From contig NZ_PYAL01000001.1 of assembly GCF_004121055.1 (NCBI RefSeq), positions 1,116,001 through 1,180,000 of the forward strand: a DNA stretch of 64,000 bases, in the 5' to 3' direction. Below the pieces are notes generated by a model. That model was not told the origin of the DNA. It ran no database searches and worked only from the letters and a program-made list of their open reading frames with translations. This DNA comes from Achromobacter aloeverae. GTDB lineage: Bacteria; Pseudomonadota; Gammaproteobacteria; Burkholderiales; Burkholderiaceae_B. Below are positions 15,849 to 24,560 of the stretch, one piece after another. Each line of letters opens with the position of its first letter. Within the stretch, counting starts at the first letter, position 1. The position numbers were made by a program, and so were the translations under genes.

Positions 15849-17264
15849 ATGCAGACGCCCGTATCGACCGACATCGAGCTGACGAAGTACGTCGCGGAAT
15901 TCATCACGCGGACCACCGCCAGCGACCTTTCCGGGGCGCTGGTGGAACTGGGCCGCAAGTCCATCCTCGATGGACTGGGCCTGGCCTTGTCGGGCTCGGT
16001 ATCCAGGACCGGCGAGCTGGTCCGCCGGCACCTGGAGGATCTGAACCTCGGCGCGGGGGCGGCCACCGTGATCGGCGGCGGCCGCAAGGTGGCGCCGCGC
16101 TTCGCGGCCTTCGCCAACGGCGTCGGCATCCACGCGGACGACTACGACGACACGCAACTTGCCGTCGCCAAGGACCGCGTATACGGCCTGCTCACCCATC
16201 CCACCGCGCCCGCCCTGCCGGCGGCGCTGGCCATCGCCGAGCAGGTCAAGGCGCCGGGCCGCGATTTCATGCTGGCCTATCAACTGGGCGTCGAGGTGGA
16301 GTGCAAGATCGCCGAGGCGATCGCGCCGCGCCATTACCAGACCGGCTTCCATGCGACGGCCACTTGCGGGACCTTCGCCGCCGCGGCCGCCGCGTCCAAG
16401 CTGCTGGGCTTCGATGTCGCCACGACGAGGCGCGCCTTGTCCATCGCCGGCAGCCAGTCAGCCGGCCTGCGCGAGAACTTCGGCACCATGACCAAACCCT
16501 TCCATGCCGGCCGCGCGTCGGAAAGCGGCGTGGCGGCCGCGCAGTTCGCATCCTATGGATGGACGGCCGCGCCGCGCATCCTGGAAGCGCCGCGCGGATT
16601 CTTCTCGGCCGCCGGCGGCGGCTACGACCCCGACGCGATCCACGGCAAGCTGGGCGCGCCGTGGACCTTCGTCGATCCTGGCGTCTCGATCAAGCCGCAT
16701 CCCTCCGGGTCGCTCACCCATCCCGGCATGACGGAGATGCTGCGCCTCATCCAGGCCAACGACATCCGTGCCGATCAGGTCAGGCATGTGCGCGTCGGCA
16801 CCAATCACAACATGCCCAATGCCCTGATCCACCATCGCCCCAAGGACGAGCTGCAGGCCAAGTTCTCGATGGAGTTCTGCATGGCCATCCTGCTGCTGGA
16901 CCGTCGAGCCGGGTTGAACGAGTTCACCGACGCCGCCGTCGAGCGCGAGGACATCAAGGCCATGATCGAGAAAATAGATTTCGTGGTCGACGAAGTCGCC
17001 GAAGCGGCGGGCTACCACCTGATGACCACCATCATCGACATCGACCTGGTCGACGGCCGCCGCATATCCGGCCGCGCCGACTTCGGCAAGGGCAGCCCCG
17101 CGATGCCTATGAGCTATGACGACGTGGCGGCCAAGTTCCACGAGAACGCCGAGTTCGCCGGCATGAACCGGCACGCCGCCGCCGAGATCGTCGAGCTGGT
17201 GAGCAAGCTGGAGACGCTGGCCTCCATGGACGAGCTGACCCGCCGCCTGGTCCGCATCGCCTGA
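15849..17264 (+). CDS. MmgE/PrpD family protein (first of three)
   Basis: A 471-residue MmgE/PrpD-fold protein, of normal length. The family includes 2-methylcitrate dehydratase, cis-aconitate decarboxylase and iminodisuccinate epimerase, enzymes acting on polycarboxylic acids without a metal cluster. Visible signatures are VHADDYDDT-like GIHADDYDDTQ, HPTAPALPAALAIAE (here after LLT), YQLGVEVECKIAEAI, GFHATATCGTFAAAAAASKLLG and MTKPFHAGRASESGVAAA. The ATG is set by AGGAGG ten bases upstream. Controlled by site B and therefore probably part of the GntR regulon. It converges tail to tail with the hydrolase gene (15-bp gap). Substrate unknown. Confidence 0.9.
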   Translation: MQTPVSTDIELTKYVAEFITRTTASDLSGALVELGRKSILDGLGLALSGSVSRTGELVRRHLEDLNLGAGAATVIGGGRKVAPRFAAFANGVGIHADDYDDTQLAVAKDRVYGLLTHPTAPALPAALAIAEQVKAPGRDFMLAYQLGVEVECKIAEAIAPRHYQTGFHATATCGTFAAAAAASKLLGFDVATTRRALSIAGSQSAGLRENFGTMTKPFHAGRASESGVAAAQFASYGWTAAPRILEAPRGFFSAAGGGYDPDAIHGKLGAPWTFVDPGVSIKPHPSGSLTHPGMTEMLRLIQANDIRADQVRHVRVGTNHNMPNALIHHRPKDELQAKFSMEFCMAILLLDRRAGLNEFTDAAVEREDIKAMIEKIDFVVDEVAEAAGYHLMTTIIDIDLVDGRRISGRADFGKGSPAMPMSYDDVAAKFHENAEFAGMNRHAAAEIVELVSKLETLASMDELTRRLVRIA

Positions 17265-17279
17265 AACCGGAGGCCGGCA

Positions 17280-18239
17280 TCACGCCTCGACGCGGGCGGG
17301 CTCGTGCCCGCCGAAAAACTCCCAGAATGCCCGATAGACGAGGTCCGGCCGCTGCTCGGCCGGATAGTGGCCCGTGGGTATGGCCCAGCCACGCAGGTCG
17401 GGGGCCCATGGCTGCCAGGCCTGCACCGGCTTGAAATGCCGTCCGCAATGGCTGTTGGCCCCCCATAGCACCAGCACCGGGCAGGCGATGGTCCTGGTGC
17501 CGAAATCGGCCGTGTCCATGGCAAGGTCAACGGTGACCGTGGCTCGATAGTCCTCGCAGATCGCATGGATCTGCTCGGGCGTGGTGCAGCGCTTGTACTC
17601 GGCCATCGCTTCGGGGCTGAAGATCTTCAGCCCCACGCCCTTCTTGTTCAACTTGTAGTCCATGTAGTAGTCGAGATCGGCGGTCAGCAGCTTCTCCGGA
17701 AACGGCGCCTTTTGCGCCATGAAGAACCAGTGGTAGGACTCCAGCCCCCAGCCCAGCGTGATGTTGGTCAGCACGTGATGCGTGGGCACGATATCCAGGG
17801 CAGCCAGGCGTTCGACCCGCTCGGGGAAGTCCAGGGCCAGGCGGAAGGCGACCCGCGCGCCGCGATCGTGTCCCGCCACCTGGAAGCGCTCGAAGCCGAA
17901 GTGCGCCATCACCGCCACATTGTCCTCGGCCATCGCGCGAAACGAATAGGCCGCATGGTCTTCGCCGCCGTCGGGCTTGGCGCTGTCGCCATAGCCCCGC
18001 AAGTCCGGCGCGACCACCGTATAGCTCCTGGCCAGCGTCGGGGCGATGCGATGCCAGCTGACGTGCGTCAGGGGATTGCCATGGAGCAGCAGCAAGGGAG
18101 GCCCTTCGCCGCCGATAGCCACGTGGATTTCCGCGCCTGCCGTGCGCACCCGCTCATAGCGAAAGCCGTGCATCAGGCCGCCCTGGTAGTCGGGCAAGGG
18201 CGGCATGCCGTGCAGCGGCGCGGGGGTCTCTTGTGCCAT
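17280..18239 (-). CDS. Alpha/beta hydrolase resembling fluoroacetate/haloacetate dehalogenase
   Basis: A 319-residue alpha/beta-hydrolase. The nucleophile motif is GHDRGARV: Asp125 replaces the serine of esterases, with Arg126 and Arg129 spaced as the carboxylate-binding arginines of fluoroacetate dehalogenases. Asp149 (LAALDI), His170-Trp171 (ESYHWFF, halide pocket in that family) and His291 (TGHYPAEQRP) complete the set; HGNPLTHVSWHRIAPTLA gives the oxyanion hole. So hydrolytic dehalogenation of a short 2-haloacid is plausible, but relatives with other activities keep these residues. Divergent from the PdxA2-like gene and preceded by site C. Ribosome-binding site GGAGGA. Confidence 0.85.
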   Translation of the reverse strand: MAQETPAPLHGMPPLPDYQGGLMHGFRYERVRTAGAEIHVAIGGEGPPLLLLHGNPLTHVSWHRIAPTLARSYTVVAPDLRGYGDSAKPDGGEDHAAYSFRAMAEDNVAVMAHFGFERFQVAGHDRGARVAFRLALDFPERVERLAALDIVPTHHVLTNITLGWGLESYHWFFMAQKAPFPEKLLTADLDYYMDYKLNKKGVGLKIFSPEAMAEYKRCTTPEQIHAICEDYRATVTVDLAMDTADFGTRTIACPVLVLWGANSHCGRHFKPVQAWQPWAPDLRGWAIPTGHYPAEQRPDLVYRAFWEFFGGHEPARVEA

Positions 18240-18260
18240 TACGCTCCTCCAGGTTTCGTG

Positions 18261-18306
18261 CTATCGTGGTCCGGCGCATGTAAATTGTCAACAGTCTTTA
18301 ATTTAC
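18261..18306. promoter_or_regulatory. Divergent promoter region with putative GntR operator (site C)
   Basis: On the minus strand GTTGACAATTTACA (18279-18292) gives -35 TTGACA, and ACGATA (18262-18267) is a weak -10 after 18 bp, directed to the hydrolase gene. Read on the plus strand, GTAAATT (18280-18286) and AATTTAC (18300-18306) form an inverted repeat with 13-bp spacing just before the PdxA2-like ATG. The 14-mer is identical to site B. Confidence 0.65.
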
Positions 18307-18312
18307 AAAACC

Positions 18313-19320
18313 ATGAACGCGAACCCTGCCCTTCCCATCATTGCGCTGACCCCTGGAGACTGCACCGGCATCGGCCCGGAACAGGTGGCGCGCATTCTTC
18401 ATGACGGCCGCCTGGCGGCCGTCGCGCGCATAGTCGTGGTCGGCGATGCGCGGGTGCTCGACCTCGGCATGCGGCAGGCCGGCGTGTCGTTCGACTATCG
18501 CCGCTACGACACGCCCGCGTCGGTGGACTGGTCGCACGGCGCGGTTCCGCTGGTCGATCTCGGCAACACCGACCCCGCGCTCTACCCTCCCGGTGCCGGC
18601 AGCGCGGCATCGGGCCAGGTGACCGGCGCGACACTGGCGCGGGCGATAGACTTCGCCAAGGCGGGCGAGGTCGACGCCATCAGCTTCGCGCCGCTGAACA
18701 AGCGGGCCATGTTCGACGGCGGCTGGCGCTTCCCGGACGAGCACAAGATGTTCGCCCACCTGCTCGGGCATCAAGGCCATTTTGGCGAGATGAATGTGCT
18801 GGGCAACCAATGGATGTCGCGCGTCACGTCGCACATCGCCCTGCGCCAGGCGCTGGACCAGATCACGCGCGAGGCCGTCCAGGACGCCATCGTGCTGTCG
18901 GACAGCATGATGAAGAAGGCCGGCATCGCGCAGCCGCGCATCGCCGTCGCGGCGCTCAATCCGCACGGCGGGGAGAATGGCCTGTTCGGCACCGAGGAAA
19001 TCGACATCATCCGTCCCGCCGTCGCCGCGATGGCCGCGCGGGGAATAGGCTGTTCCGGGCCCTACCCGGCGGACACGGTGTACCTGAAAGCCTTCGCCGG
19101 CGACTACGACGGCGTGGTGTCCATGTATCACGACCAGGGCCAGATCGCCACCAAGATGCAGGGTTTCAACCGTGGCGTGACCATTACGGCAGGCCTGGAC
19201 ACGGTGTTCACCACGCCGGCGCACGGCACCGCGTTCGACATCGTCGGCAAGGGCGTGGCGAACACGGGAGCGATCGAAGCGGCGATCGGCCTGGCAAGCC
19301 GGCTGGCGGCGCGGCACTGA
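18313..19320 (+). CDS. PdxA2-like dehydrogenase (4-hydroxythreonine-4-phosphate dehydrogenase family)
   Basis: A 335-residue NAD-dependent dehydrogenase/decarboxylase of the PdxA family. Signatures: TPGDCTGIGPEQVARIL, SFAPLNKRAMFDGG, metal-binding histidines in SHIALRQAL, ALNPHGGENGLFG and SMYHDQGQIATKMQGF, and GPYPADTVYL. Relatives outside vitamin B6 synthesis oxidise 4-phospho-tetronates (PdxA2) or aromatic cis-dihydrodiols such as in terephthalate breakdown (TphB). The DUF1537 kinase that accompanies tetronate routes is not in this window. The ATG lacks a Shine-Dalgarno and follows the operator closely, so a leaderless or very short leader mRNA is possible. Confidence 0.85.
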   Translation: MNANPALPIIALTPGDCTGIGPEQVARILHDGRLAAVARIVVVGDARVLDLGMRQAGVSFDYRRYDTPASVDWSHGAVPLVDLGNTDPALYPPGAGSAASGQVTGATLARAIDFAKAGEVDAISFAPLNKRAMFDGGWRFPDEHKMFAHLLGHQGHFGEMNVLGNQWMSRVTSHIALRQALDQITREAVQDAIVLSDSMMKKAGIAQPRIAVAALNPHGGENGLFGTEEIDIIRPAVAAMAARGIGCSGPYPADTVYLKAFAGDYDGVVSMYHDQGQIATKMQGFNRGVTITAGLDTVFTTPAHGTAFDIVGKGVANTGAIEAAIGLASRLAARH

Positions 19321-19671
19321 TCGCGCACAGTCGCACACTACTCGCACACTAGTCGCGCCACTGGCGCGCACCGCGCCGACGCAAGGCGTGCCGGCAGAGC
19401 CCCGCCCCGGTCCAGGAGGCGAGCGCCCCTGGCGGCGCGGCGTGCGTCGCGGTTTCGCATTCCCTGCCCCCGTTTCCATCCCGGCCAGCGCCGCCCTTCG
19501 CGGTACGCCGGTTCGTGCCGCCATGCAACTTGGACCATTTCCATGCAATGGAAATAATCGGATGACGCCGCATCGGCCCGACTCTATCCTACTGGCACAA
19601 ATCAAAGACTTGCGCTTGATGGCAGCGGCCCCAACCCGCTGCTTGCGCACCGAAGGAAACGAGAGGACACG
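19321..19671. other. Intergenic region before the second MmgE/PrpD operon
   Basis: About 350 bp without a gene. A short direct repeat CGCACACTA/CGCACACTAGTCGC lies at 19331-19355. The only strong element is the 19-bp palindrome at 19537-19555, listed separately. Confidence 0.5.
19537..19555. promoter_or_regulatory. Putative IclR operator, copy 1
   Basis: ATTTCCATGCAATGGAAAT: perfect 8-bp arms ATTTCCAT/ATGGAAAT around a 3-base centre. The same palindrome (centre TCA instead of GCA) lies beside the iclR gene at 27925-27943. It sits 117 bp before the start of the MmgE/PrpD-MmgE/PrpD-Bug operon. Confidence 0.75.
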
Positions 19672-21039
19672 ATGGACCAGGCACTTGAGCAGATCACCCA
19701 ATTCGCCGTCAGCGTACGGCCCGCGGACGTTCCCGCCAACGTCATCGAACACGTGACGGGGATCCTGGCCGACACCATCGCTTGCGCGATGGCGTCGCGC
19801 GATTGTCCGGGCGCCCGCGCCGCGGCGGCCATCGCCGATCTTCCGCGCGGCCCGGGCGGCACGGTGATCGGCAGCACCGCGTCCGTTACGCTGGACATGG
19901 CCGCGTTCTGGAATACGTCGATGATCCGGTATCTCGATTACAACGACACCTTCACCGGCGGCCATCCCAGCGACATCCTGGGCGCGCTCATCGCGGTCGC
20001 CGGCGCGCGCCACCTGCCGGGGCGCACCCTGCTCAGCGGCATCGCGGTCGCCTACGAGGTCTTCCATCGCATCTCGCTGCGCCACCGGTCCTATCGCAAG
20101 GATCATGGGGCGCTGGTCGACTATCTCTCGATCGACCAGGGCTTCGCCGTCGCGATCGGCACCGCGGCCGGCATCGCGCACATGCTGGGCTACAACCACG
20201 AGCAGACGCGCACGGCGGTGTCCCTCGCCGCGACCAATGGCCTGCCGCTGCGGGCCAGCCGCGCCGGCGAGCTGTCCCATTACAAGGGCGTGGCCACCGC
20301 CGCGAGCACCCGGCAGGCCGTATTCGCCTGCCAGCTCGCCGAACACGGCCTGACCGGCCCGTCCGATCCCTTCGAGGGCCGGCACGGCTTCATCGAGATC
20401 ATGGAAGGCAAGGCCGGCCCGATGAACCTGGAACCCTTCGGCGACTGGGCCGTGCTGCGTTCGGGCCTGAAGTATTTCCCGGCGACCGCCAACTGCCAGA
20501 TCGGCATCTGGGCCGCCCTGAAGCTGCGGGAAGGCCTGGACCTGGAGCAGGTGCGGGAGGTCGTGCTCCATACGTCGCGCTTCCTGCGACACGAATCCGG
20601 CAGCGAACCGGCCAAGTGGGCGCCGACGACGCGCGAGACGGCCGATCACAGCCTGCCCTATGTCGTCGCGGTGGCGCTGCTGGACGGCGGCGTGACCCTG
20701 GCGGCATACACCGACGAGAAGCTTTCCAGCCCCGAGGTACGTGCGCTGATGCGGAAAATCAGCGTGGTGGTCGACGAAAAGATCGAAGCCGAATGGCCGG
20801 GCACCATCCAGATCCGCGCCACGGTGAAGCTCGCGGACGGCACCACCCGCGAGGTGCATGCTCGCGACCCCAAGGGCACCTACCGCAATCCCATGAATCG
20901 TGCGGACATCAAGATCAAGTTCCACCACCTGGTGACGCCCGTGCTGGGACAAAAGACCGACAGCGTGTTCGACCAGGCCTGGGCCATCGCCGATGCCGAC
21001 GACTGCACCCGGGTTTTCGATCAGCTGGTGACCGGATAG
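19672..21039 (+). CDS. MmgE/PrpD family protein (second of three)
   Basis: A 455-residue MmgE/PrpD protein, probably a dehydratase, epimerase or decarboxylase for a polycarboxylic acid. It carries NTSMIRYLDYNDTFTGGHPSDILGALIA, the active-site loop of this family, then RKDHGALVDYLSIDQGFAVAIGTAAG and SHYKGVATAASTRQAVFACQLAEHGLTGP. RBS GAGAGGA precedes ATG. The next gene, a paralogue, starts only three bases after this stop, so the two may form a heteromer or act in sequence. Predicted to be under IclR control through the palindrome upstream. Confidence 0.9.
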   Translation: MDQALEQITQFAVSVRPADVPANVIEHVTGILADTIACAMASRDCPGARAAAAIADLPRGPGGTVIGSTASVTLDMAAFWNTSMIRYLDYNDTFTGGHPSDILGALIAVAGARHLPGRTLLSGIAVAYEVFHRISLRHRSYRKDHGALVDYLSIDQGFAVAIGTAAGIAHMLGYNHEQTRTAVSLAATNGLPLRASRAGELSHYKGVATAASTRQAVFACQLAEHGLTGPSDPFEGRHGFIEIMEGKAGPMNLEPFGDWAVLRSGLKYFPATANCQIGIWAALKLREGLDLEQVREVVLHTSRFLRHESGSEPAKWAPTTRETADHSLPYVVAVALLDGGVTLAAYTDEKLSSPEVRALMRKISVVVDEKIEAEWPGTIQIRATVKLADGTTREVHARDPKGTYRNPMNRADIKIKFHHLVTPVLGQKTDSVFDQAWAIADADDCTRVFDQLVTG

Positions 21040-21042
21040 ACC

Positions 21043-22446
21043 ATGCCCCACGACCACGATCTTCCCATCACGCGCGGCCTCGCGGAATACATCGCGGGCG
21101 CCGATTTCCAGGCTTTGCCGGCCGCCGCCGTCGAAGCGGCCAAGGTGGCGATACTGGACGGACTGGGTTGCCTGGCGGCGGGCAGCCGCGAGCCGGCGCC
21201 CAGCATCGCCCGCGCCGCGCTGGGCGATGAGCCGTCCGGGTCCTGCACCGTCGTCGGGACCACCGTCCGCGCGAGCGCCGCGACCGCTGCCCTGTTGAAC
21301 GGCATCGCCCTGCACGCGCTGGACTTCGAAGTCCAGGGCATGCCGCCGGCCCACGGGACCTCCTCCATCCTGCCCAGCGTGCTCGCGCTTTCCGAACGCC
21401 ACGCCGTCGCCCCGCAGCGGGCGGTGCTGGCGTATGTCGTCGGCTGGCAGGTGCAGCAACGGATACGGACGGCCGCCCGCGACTGCAGCTTCCGCGGTTT
21501 CCACCCGCCGGGCGTGGTGGGTCCCCTGGGCGCGGTGGCCGCGTGCTCGGTGATCCTGGGCCTGACGGCTGACGAGGTCGCGGGCGCGATCGGCCTGGCC
21601 GCCTCGCGCACCGGCGGCCTGTTCGCGAACAATGGCAGCATGGCCAAGCCTACGCATCCCGGCAATGCCGCCCGCGCGGGCGTCGAGTCGGCCCTGCTGG
21701 CAGCCAAGGGGATGTCCGGCAACAAGCGCATCCTGGAGATGCCCGGCGGCCATTTCGAGAGTTTCTTCGACGAGCGCTTTCGTCCCGCCGAGGTCCTCGG
21801 CGGACTGGACCAATACGCCATCGTCACGCCGGGCTTCACCATCAAGCGATATCCCTCCGAAATCTACATGCAGTGGGTCATCGAGGCCTGCCGGCAGTTG
21901 CGCCGCCATCCCGCGTTCAAGCTGGACGCCGTGGCGGAAGTGGTGGTCGAGCCTCCGGTGTACCGGACCACGCTCTCCCGGCCCCGTCCGGTCTCGGGCC
22001 TGGACGGCAAGTTCAGCTACGAGTATGCCGCGTCGGTCGGCCTGAGCCAGGACGAAGTGATCATCGCGACGTTCGACGACGAGACCGCGTTCAGCGCACC
22101 GGTCCAGCGCCTGTTGCCGCGCGTGCGGCTGGTCCACAACCGCGACATTCCGCAGACCCTGGACGCCATGTGGACGCGCGTGACCGTGAAACTGGACGAT
22201 GGCACCGAGCTGGTGGAGCGTTGCGACCGTTTCCCGGGCTGTCCCGAACGACCGATGACCCGGGAACAGCGGCATGGCAAGGTGATCGACTGCCTGGTAA
22301 CGGGCGGGTTGGAAACCGCGGAAGCGCACAGCCTCATCGAACAGGTCGAACACCTTGAAACCCTGGCGTCGTGGGAACCCGTGCTGGGCTTGCTCGCCCG
22401 GGCGGCGCGGTCCGACGGACACGAAGCGCGGCGCCATCGGGGATAG
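21043..22446 (+). CDS. MmgE/PrpD family protein (third of three)
   Basis: A 467-residue MmgE/PrpD protein, coupled to the preceding paralogue by a 3-bp gap. Signatures are LDGLGCLAAGSREPAPS near residue 40, LNGIALHALDFEVQGMPPAHGTSSILPSVLALSE (active-site loop; the usual D-D-T pattern is D-F-E-V here), GFHPPGVVGPLGAVAACSVILGL and NNGSMAKPTHPGNAARAGVESALLA. It differs clearly from the other two copies, so this is an old paralogue rather than a recent duplication. Substrate unknown. Confidence 0.9.
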   Translation: MPHDHDLPITRGLAEYIAGADFQALPAAAVEAAKVAILDGLGCLAAGSREPAPSIARAALGDEPSGSCTVVGTTVRASAATAALLNGIALHALDFEVQGMPPAHGTSSILPSVLALSERHAVAPQRAVLAYVVGWQVQQRIRTAARDCSFRGFHPPGVVGPLGAVAACSVILGLTADEVAGAIGLAASRTGGLFANNGSMAKPTHPGNAARAGVESALLAAKGMSGNKRILEMPGGHFESFFDERFRPAEVLGGLDQYAIVTPGFTIKRYPSEIYMQWVIEACRQLRRHPAFKLDAVAEVVVEPPVYRTTLSRPRPVSGLDGKFSYEYAASVGLSQDEVIIATFDDETAFSAPVQRLLPRVRLVHNRDIPQTLDAMWTRVTVKLDDGTELVERCDRFPGCPERPMTREQRHGKVIDCLVTGGLETAEAHSLIEQVEHLETLASWEPVLGLLARAARSDGHEARRHRG

Positions 22447-22497
22447 GCCGTCACGCGCATCGCCGCGTGGACAAGAACAATCAAGAAGGAGACAAAC

Positions 22498-23466
22498 ATG
22501 AAACTATTCCGCCCCCTGTTCCTCGCCATGGCCTGCCTTGCCGCGGGCTCGGCGGTCGCGCAGGACTATCCGGCCAAGCCCATCCGCATGTTCATTCCCG
22601 CCGCGCCCGGCGGCGGCGTGGACTCGGCCGGCCGCATCCTCGCCACCTACCTGACCGCCAAGCTGGGCAAGCCCGTCGTGCCGGAAAACCGTGCCGGCGC
22701 CGGCACCATGCTGGCGTCCGATTCGCTGGCAAAGGCAGCGCCGGACGGCTACACCATCCTGTTGGTGACCACCAGCCATACCGTCAACGCGGCCGTGCGC
22801 AAGAGCCTGCCCTACGATCCGATCGGCGACTTCGCCGCCGTATCCGAAGTGGGCTACACGCCCGATTTGCTGGTGGTGAATGCGGAATCCAGCATCAAGT
22901 CGGTCGCCGACCTCGTCGCCGCCGCGAAGAAAGCGCCCGGCAAGCTTACCTTCGGGTCGTCCGGCCCCGGCACGCTGTCGCAACTGGAGCCGGAACTGTT
23001 CAAGAACGAGGCCGGCATCGACATCCTGCACGTGCCCTATCGCGGCGGCATTCCGGCCGTCACGGCGGTGATGAGCAAGGAGGTCGACATGCTGTTCCTG
23101 GGTGTCGTGGCCATCGCCCCCCAGGTGACGGCGGGCAAGCTCCGGGCGATCGCGTCGACCGGCAAGAGCCGCGTCGCCATGTTCCCGAACGTCCCCACCA
23201 TGGCCGAGTCGGGCTTCCCGGATTGGGACACGGGCATCTGGTACGGCGTGGTGGTGCCGGCCGGGACGCCGCCCGCGGTCATCGCCACGTTGAACAAGAA
23301 CATCAATGAAGCGCTCAAGGACCCGGACGTACGCAGCAAGCTGGCAACGGTCGGCATCGAACCCCGTGGCACCACGCCCGAACAGTTCTCCACGCTGATG
23401 AAGAACGACATCGATCGCTGGCAGAAGCTGGTGCAGAAGCTGCCGCAGTTGAAAGAGAAAGAGTAA
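22498..23466 (+). CDS. Bug-family periplasmic receptor
   Basis: A 322-residue tripartite-tricarboxylate-type receptor. Signal peptide residues 1-21 (cleavage after SAVA), then QDYPAKPIRMFIPAAPGGGVDSAGR, VVPENRAGAGTMLASDSLAKAAPDGYT and LHVPYRGGIPAVTAVMSKEVDMLF, all typical. It probably delivers the substrate of the two MmgE/PrpD enzymes encoded just upstream; the TctAB membrane partners are not present here. Strong RBS GAAGGAGA. A terminator follows the gene. Confidence 0.92.
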   Translation: MKLFRPLFLAMACLAAGSAVAQDYPAKPIRMFIPAAPGGGVDSAGRILATYLTAKLGKPVVPENRAGAGTMLASDSLAKAAPDGYTILLVTTSHTVNAAVRKSLPYDPIGDFAAVSEVGYTPDLLVVNAESSIKSVADLVAAAKKAPGKLTFGSSGPGTLSQLEPELFKNEAGIDILHVPYRGGIPAVTAVMSKEVDMLFLGVVAIAPQVTAGKLRAIASTGKSRVAMFPNVPTMAESGFPDWDTGIWYGVVVPAGTPPAVIATLNKNINEALKDPDVRSKLATVGIEPRGTTPEQFSTLMKNDIDRWQKLVQKLPQLKEKE

Positions 23467-23495
23467 GGGCCAGGCGGACGAGGAAGACTAGCGCA

Positions 23496-23530
23496 ACGCC
23501 CGTGGACCGGACTGGTTCCGCGGGCGTTTT
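23496..23530 (+). terminator. Rho-independent terminator after the MmgE/PrpD-Bug operon
   Basis: ACGCCCGTGGA (23496-23506) pairs with TCCGCGGGCGT (23517-23527) with one G-T pair and a 10-base loop, followed by TTTT. Confidence 0.8.
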
Positions 23531-23576
23531 CAGTTGTGCCGGGGCATGGGCATGGGCGTCGGCCACGCCCGATGCG

Positions 23577-24497
23577 TCAGAATTCCAGCATCACGAAATC
23601 GGCCTTGCCCGCGCCGCAGTCGGAGCAGGTAAAGCTTTCCGGCACATCCTCCCAGCGCGTGCCGGGCGCGATGCCCTCTTCTTCCAGCCCGGCCGCCTCG
23701 TCATAGACGAAGGCGCACAGCAGGCATTGCCACACCTTGAAGTCCGCGTGCTTTTCGCTGGGCGCGGCCACGGGGACGCTCGCCTGGCGAGGCAGGTTCA
23801 GGATCAACGCGTCCAGGCCCTCGCTACCGGCCACGAGCTCGAAGGCCTCATCGGCAGGTTGCAGAAAAACGATCGTGATGGCCTTGCGCTCAAGGCCCTG
23901 GTGCATCATGCCGCCGCGCAGCACGACCAGGTACTGGCCATCGCTGTCCGCGGGCGAAGGCGCCCGCAAACTGGCGCCGGGCGCCAGGCGAACGGCGCTG
24001 GCATCCAGGCCGTGTTCGTCCCGCACACCGGGCACGGCTTGCATGGCCACGCCCGTGCCAGCTTCCGGGAACACGATATCCGCGCCGACCTGCCAGGGAT
24101 GCCGGTCCTGCACGCCGTCGAGCAGCGCCCGGCTTTCCGGCAGGAACTTGGCCCCGTTGTCGCTGCGGCTGCGCAGCGTCAGAAATACGCAGCCCGCTTC
24201 GGACGCGAGTATGGGTCCATACGGCGTGTGCTTGCGCGCGTAGTGCAACTGGAAGGGCTGGATGGGATGCTTGCCGTTGGTCCCCCCTCCCGCCACGAAG
24301 ACCTGGAATTCATCCTGGTCATGGTAATGGGTGCGAAGGTTACGGTGCGGTCCCTCTTCCACCAGCATGGCCTGGGCGTCCAGGCCGCGCTCGGGACAGG
24401 CGACGATGAAGTGGGTCAAGGCGACAAAATTTCCGTCTTCGTGTATGCGGGAACGGCGGCTCGCCTTGACGTCGTCGTGTGACACAACAATGGCCAT
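23577..24497 (-). CDS. Cupin-rubredoxin fusion protein
   Basis: A 306-residue two-domain protein. The N-terminal part has an exact cupin motif 1, HxHx3Ex6G: His57, His59, Glu63, Gly70 in HYHDQDEFQVFVAG; a second, weaker cupin-like stretch spans about 145-235. The last 50 residues are a rubredoxin: CLLC (Cys258, Cys261) and CSDC (Cys291, Cys294), with YDEAAGLEEEGIAPGTRWEDVPESF between. This suggests an iron-cupin oxygenase or sensor coupled to a one-electron carrier. It is the third gene of the acyl-CoA synthetase/lactonase operon, 63 bp after the lactonase gene. The function is not known to me. Confidence 0.8.
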   Translation of the reverse strand: MAIVVSHDDVKASRRSRIHEDGNFVALTHFIVACPERGLDAQAMLVEEGPHRNLRTHYHDQDEFQVFVAGGGTNGKHPIQPFQLHYARKHTPYGPILASEAGCVFLTLRSRSDNGAKFLPESRALLDGVQDRHPWQVGADIVFPEAGTGVAMQAVPGVRDEHGLDASAVRLAPGASLRAPSPADSDGQYLVVLRGGMMHQGLERKAITIVFLQPADEAFELVAGSEGLDALILNLPRQASVPVAAPSEKHADFKVWQCLLCAFVYDEAAGLEEEGIAPGTRWEDVPESFTCSDCGAGKADFVMLEF

Positions 24498-24560
24498 GGT
24501 AGTGCTCCAGGCGTAAGCGCCGTGCTTGCGAACACAGCGCGCGGCGGTTGATCGAAAACC

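Noticed and set aside
18298-22437. Very long open frame (1379 codons) on the minus strand
   Set aside because: It lies opposite PdxA2-like and two MmgE/PrpD genes with clear family motifs; the antisense translation is Arg/Gly/His-rich with no motif. A high-GC codon artefact.
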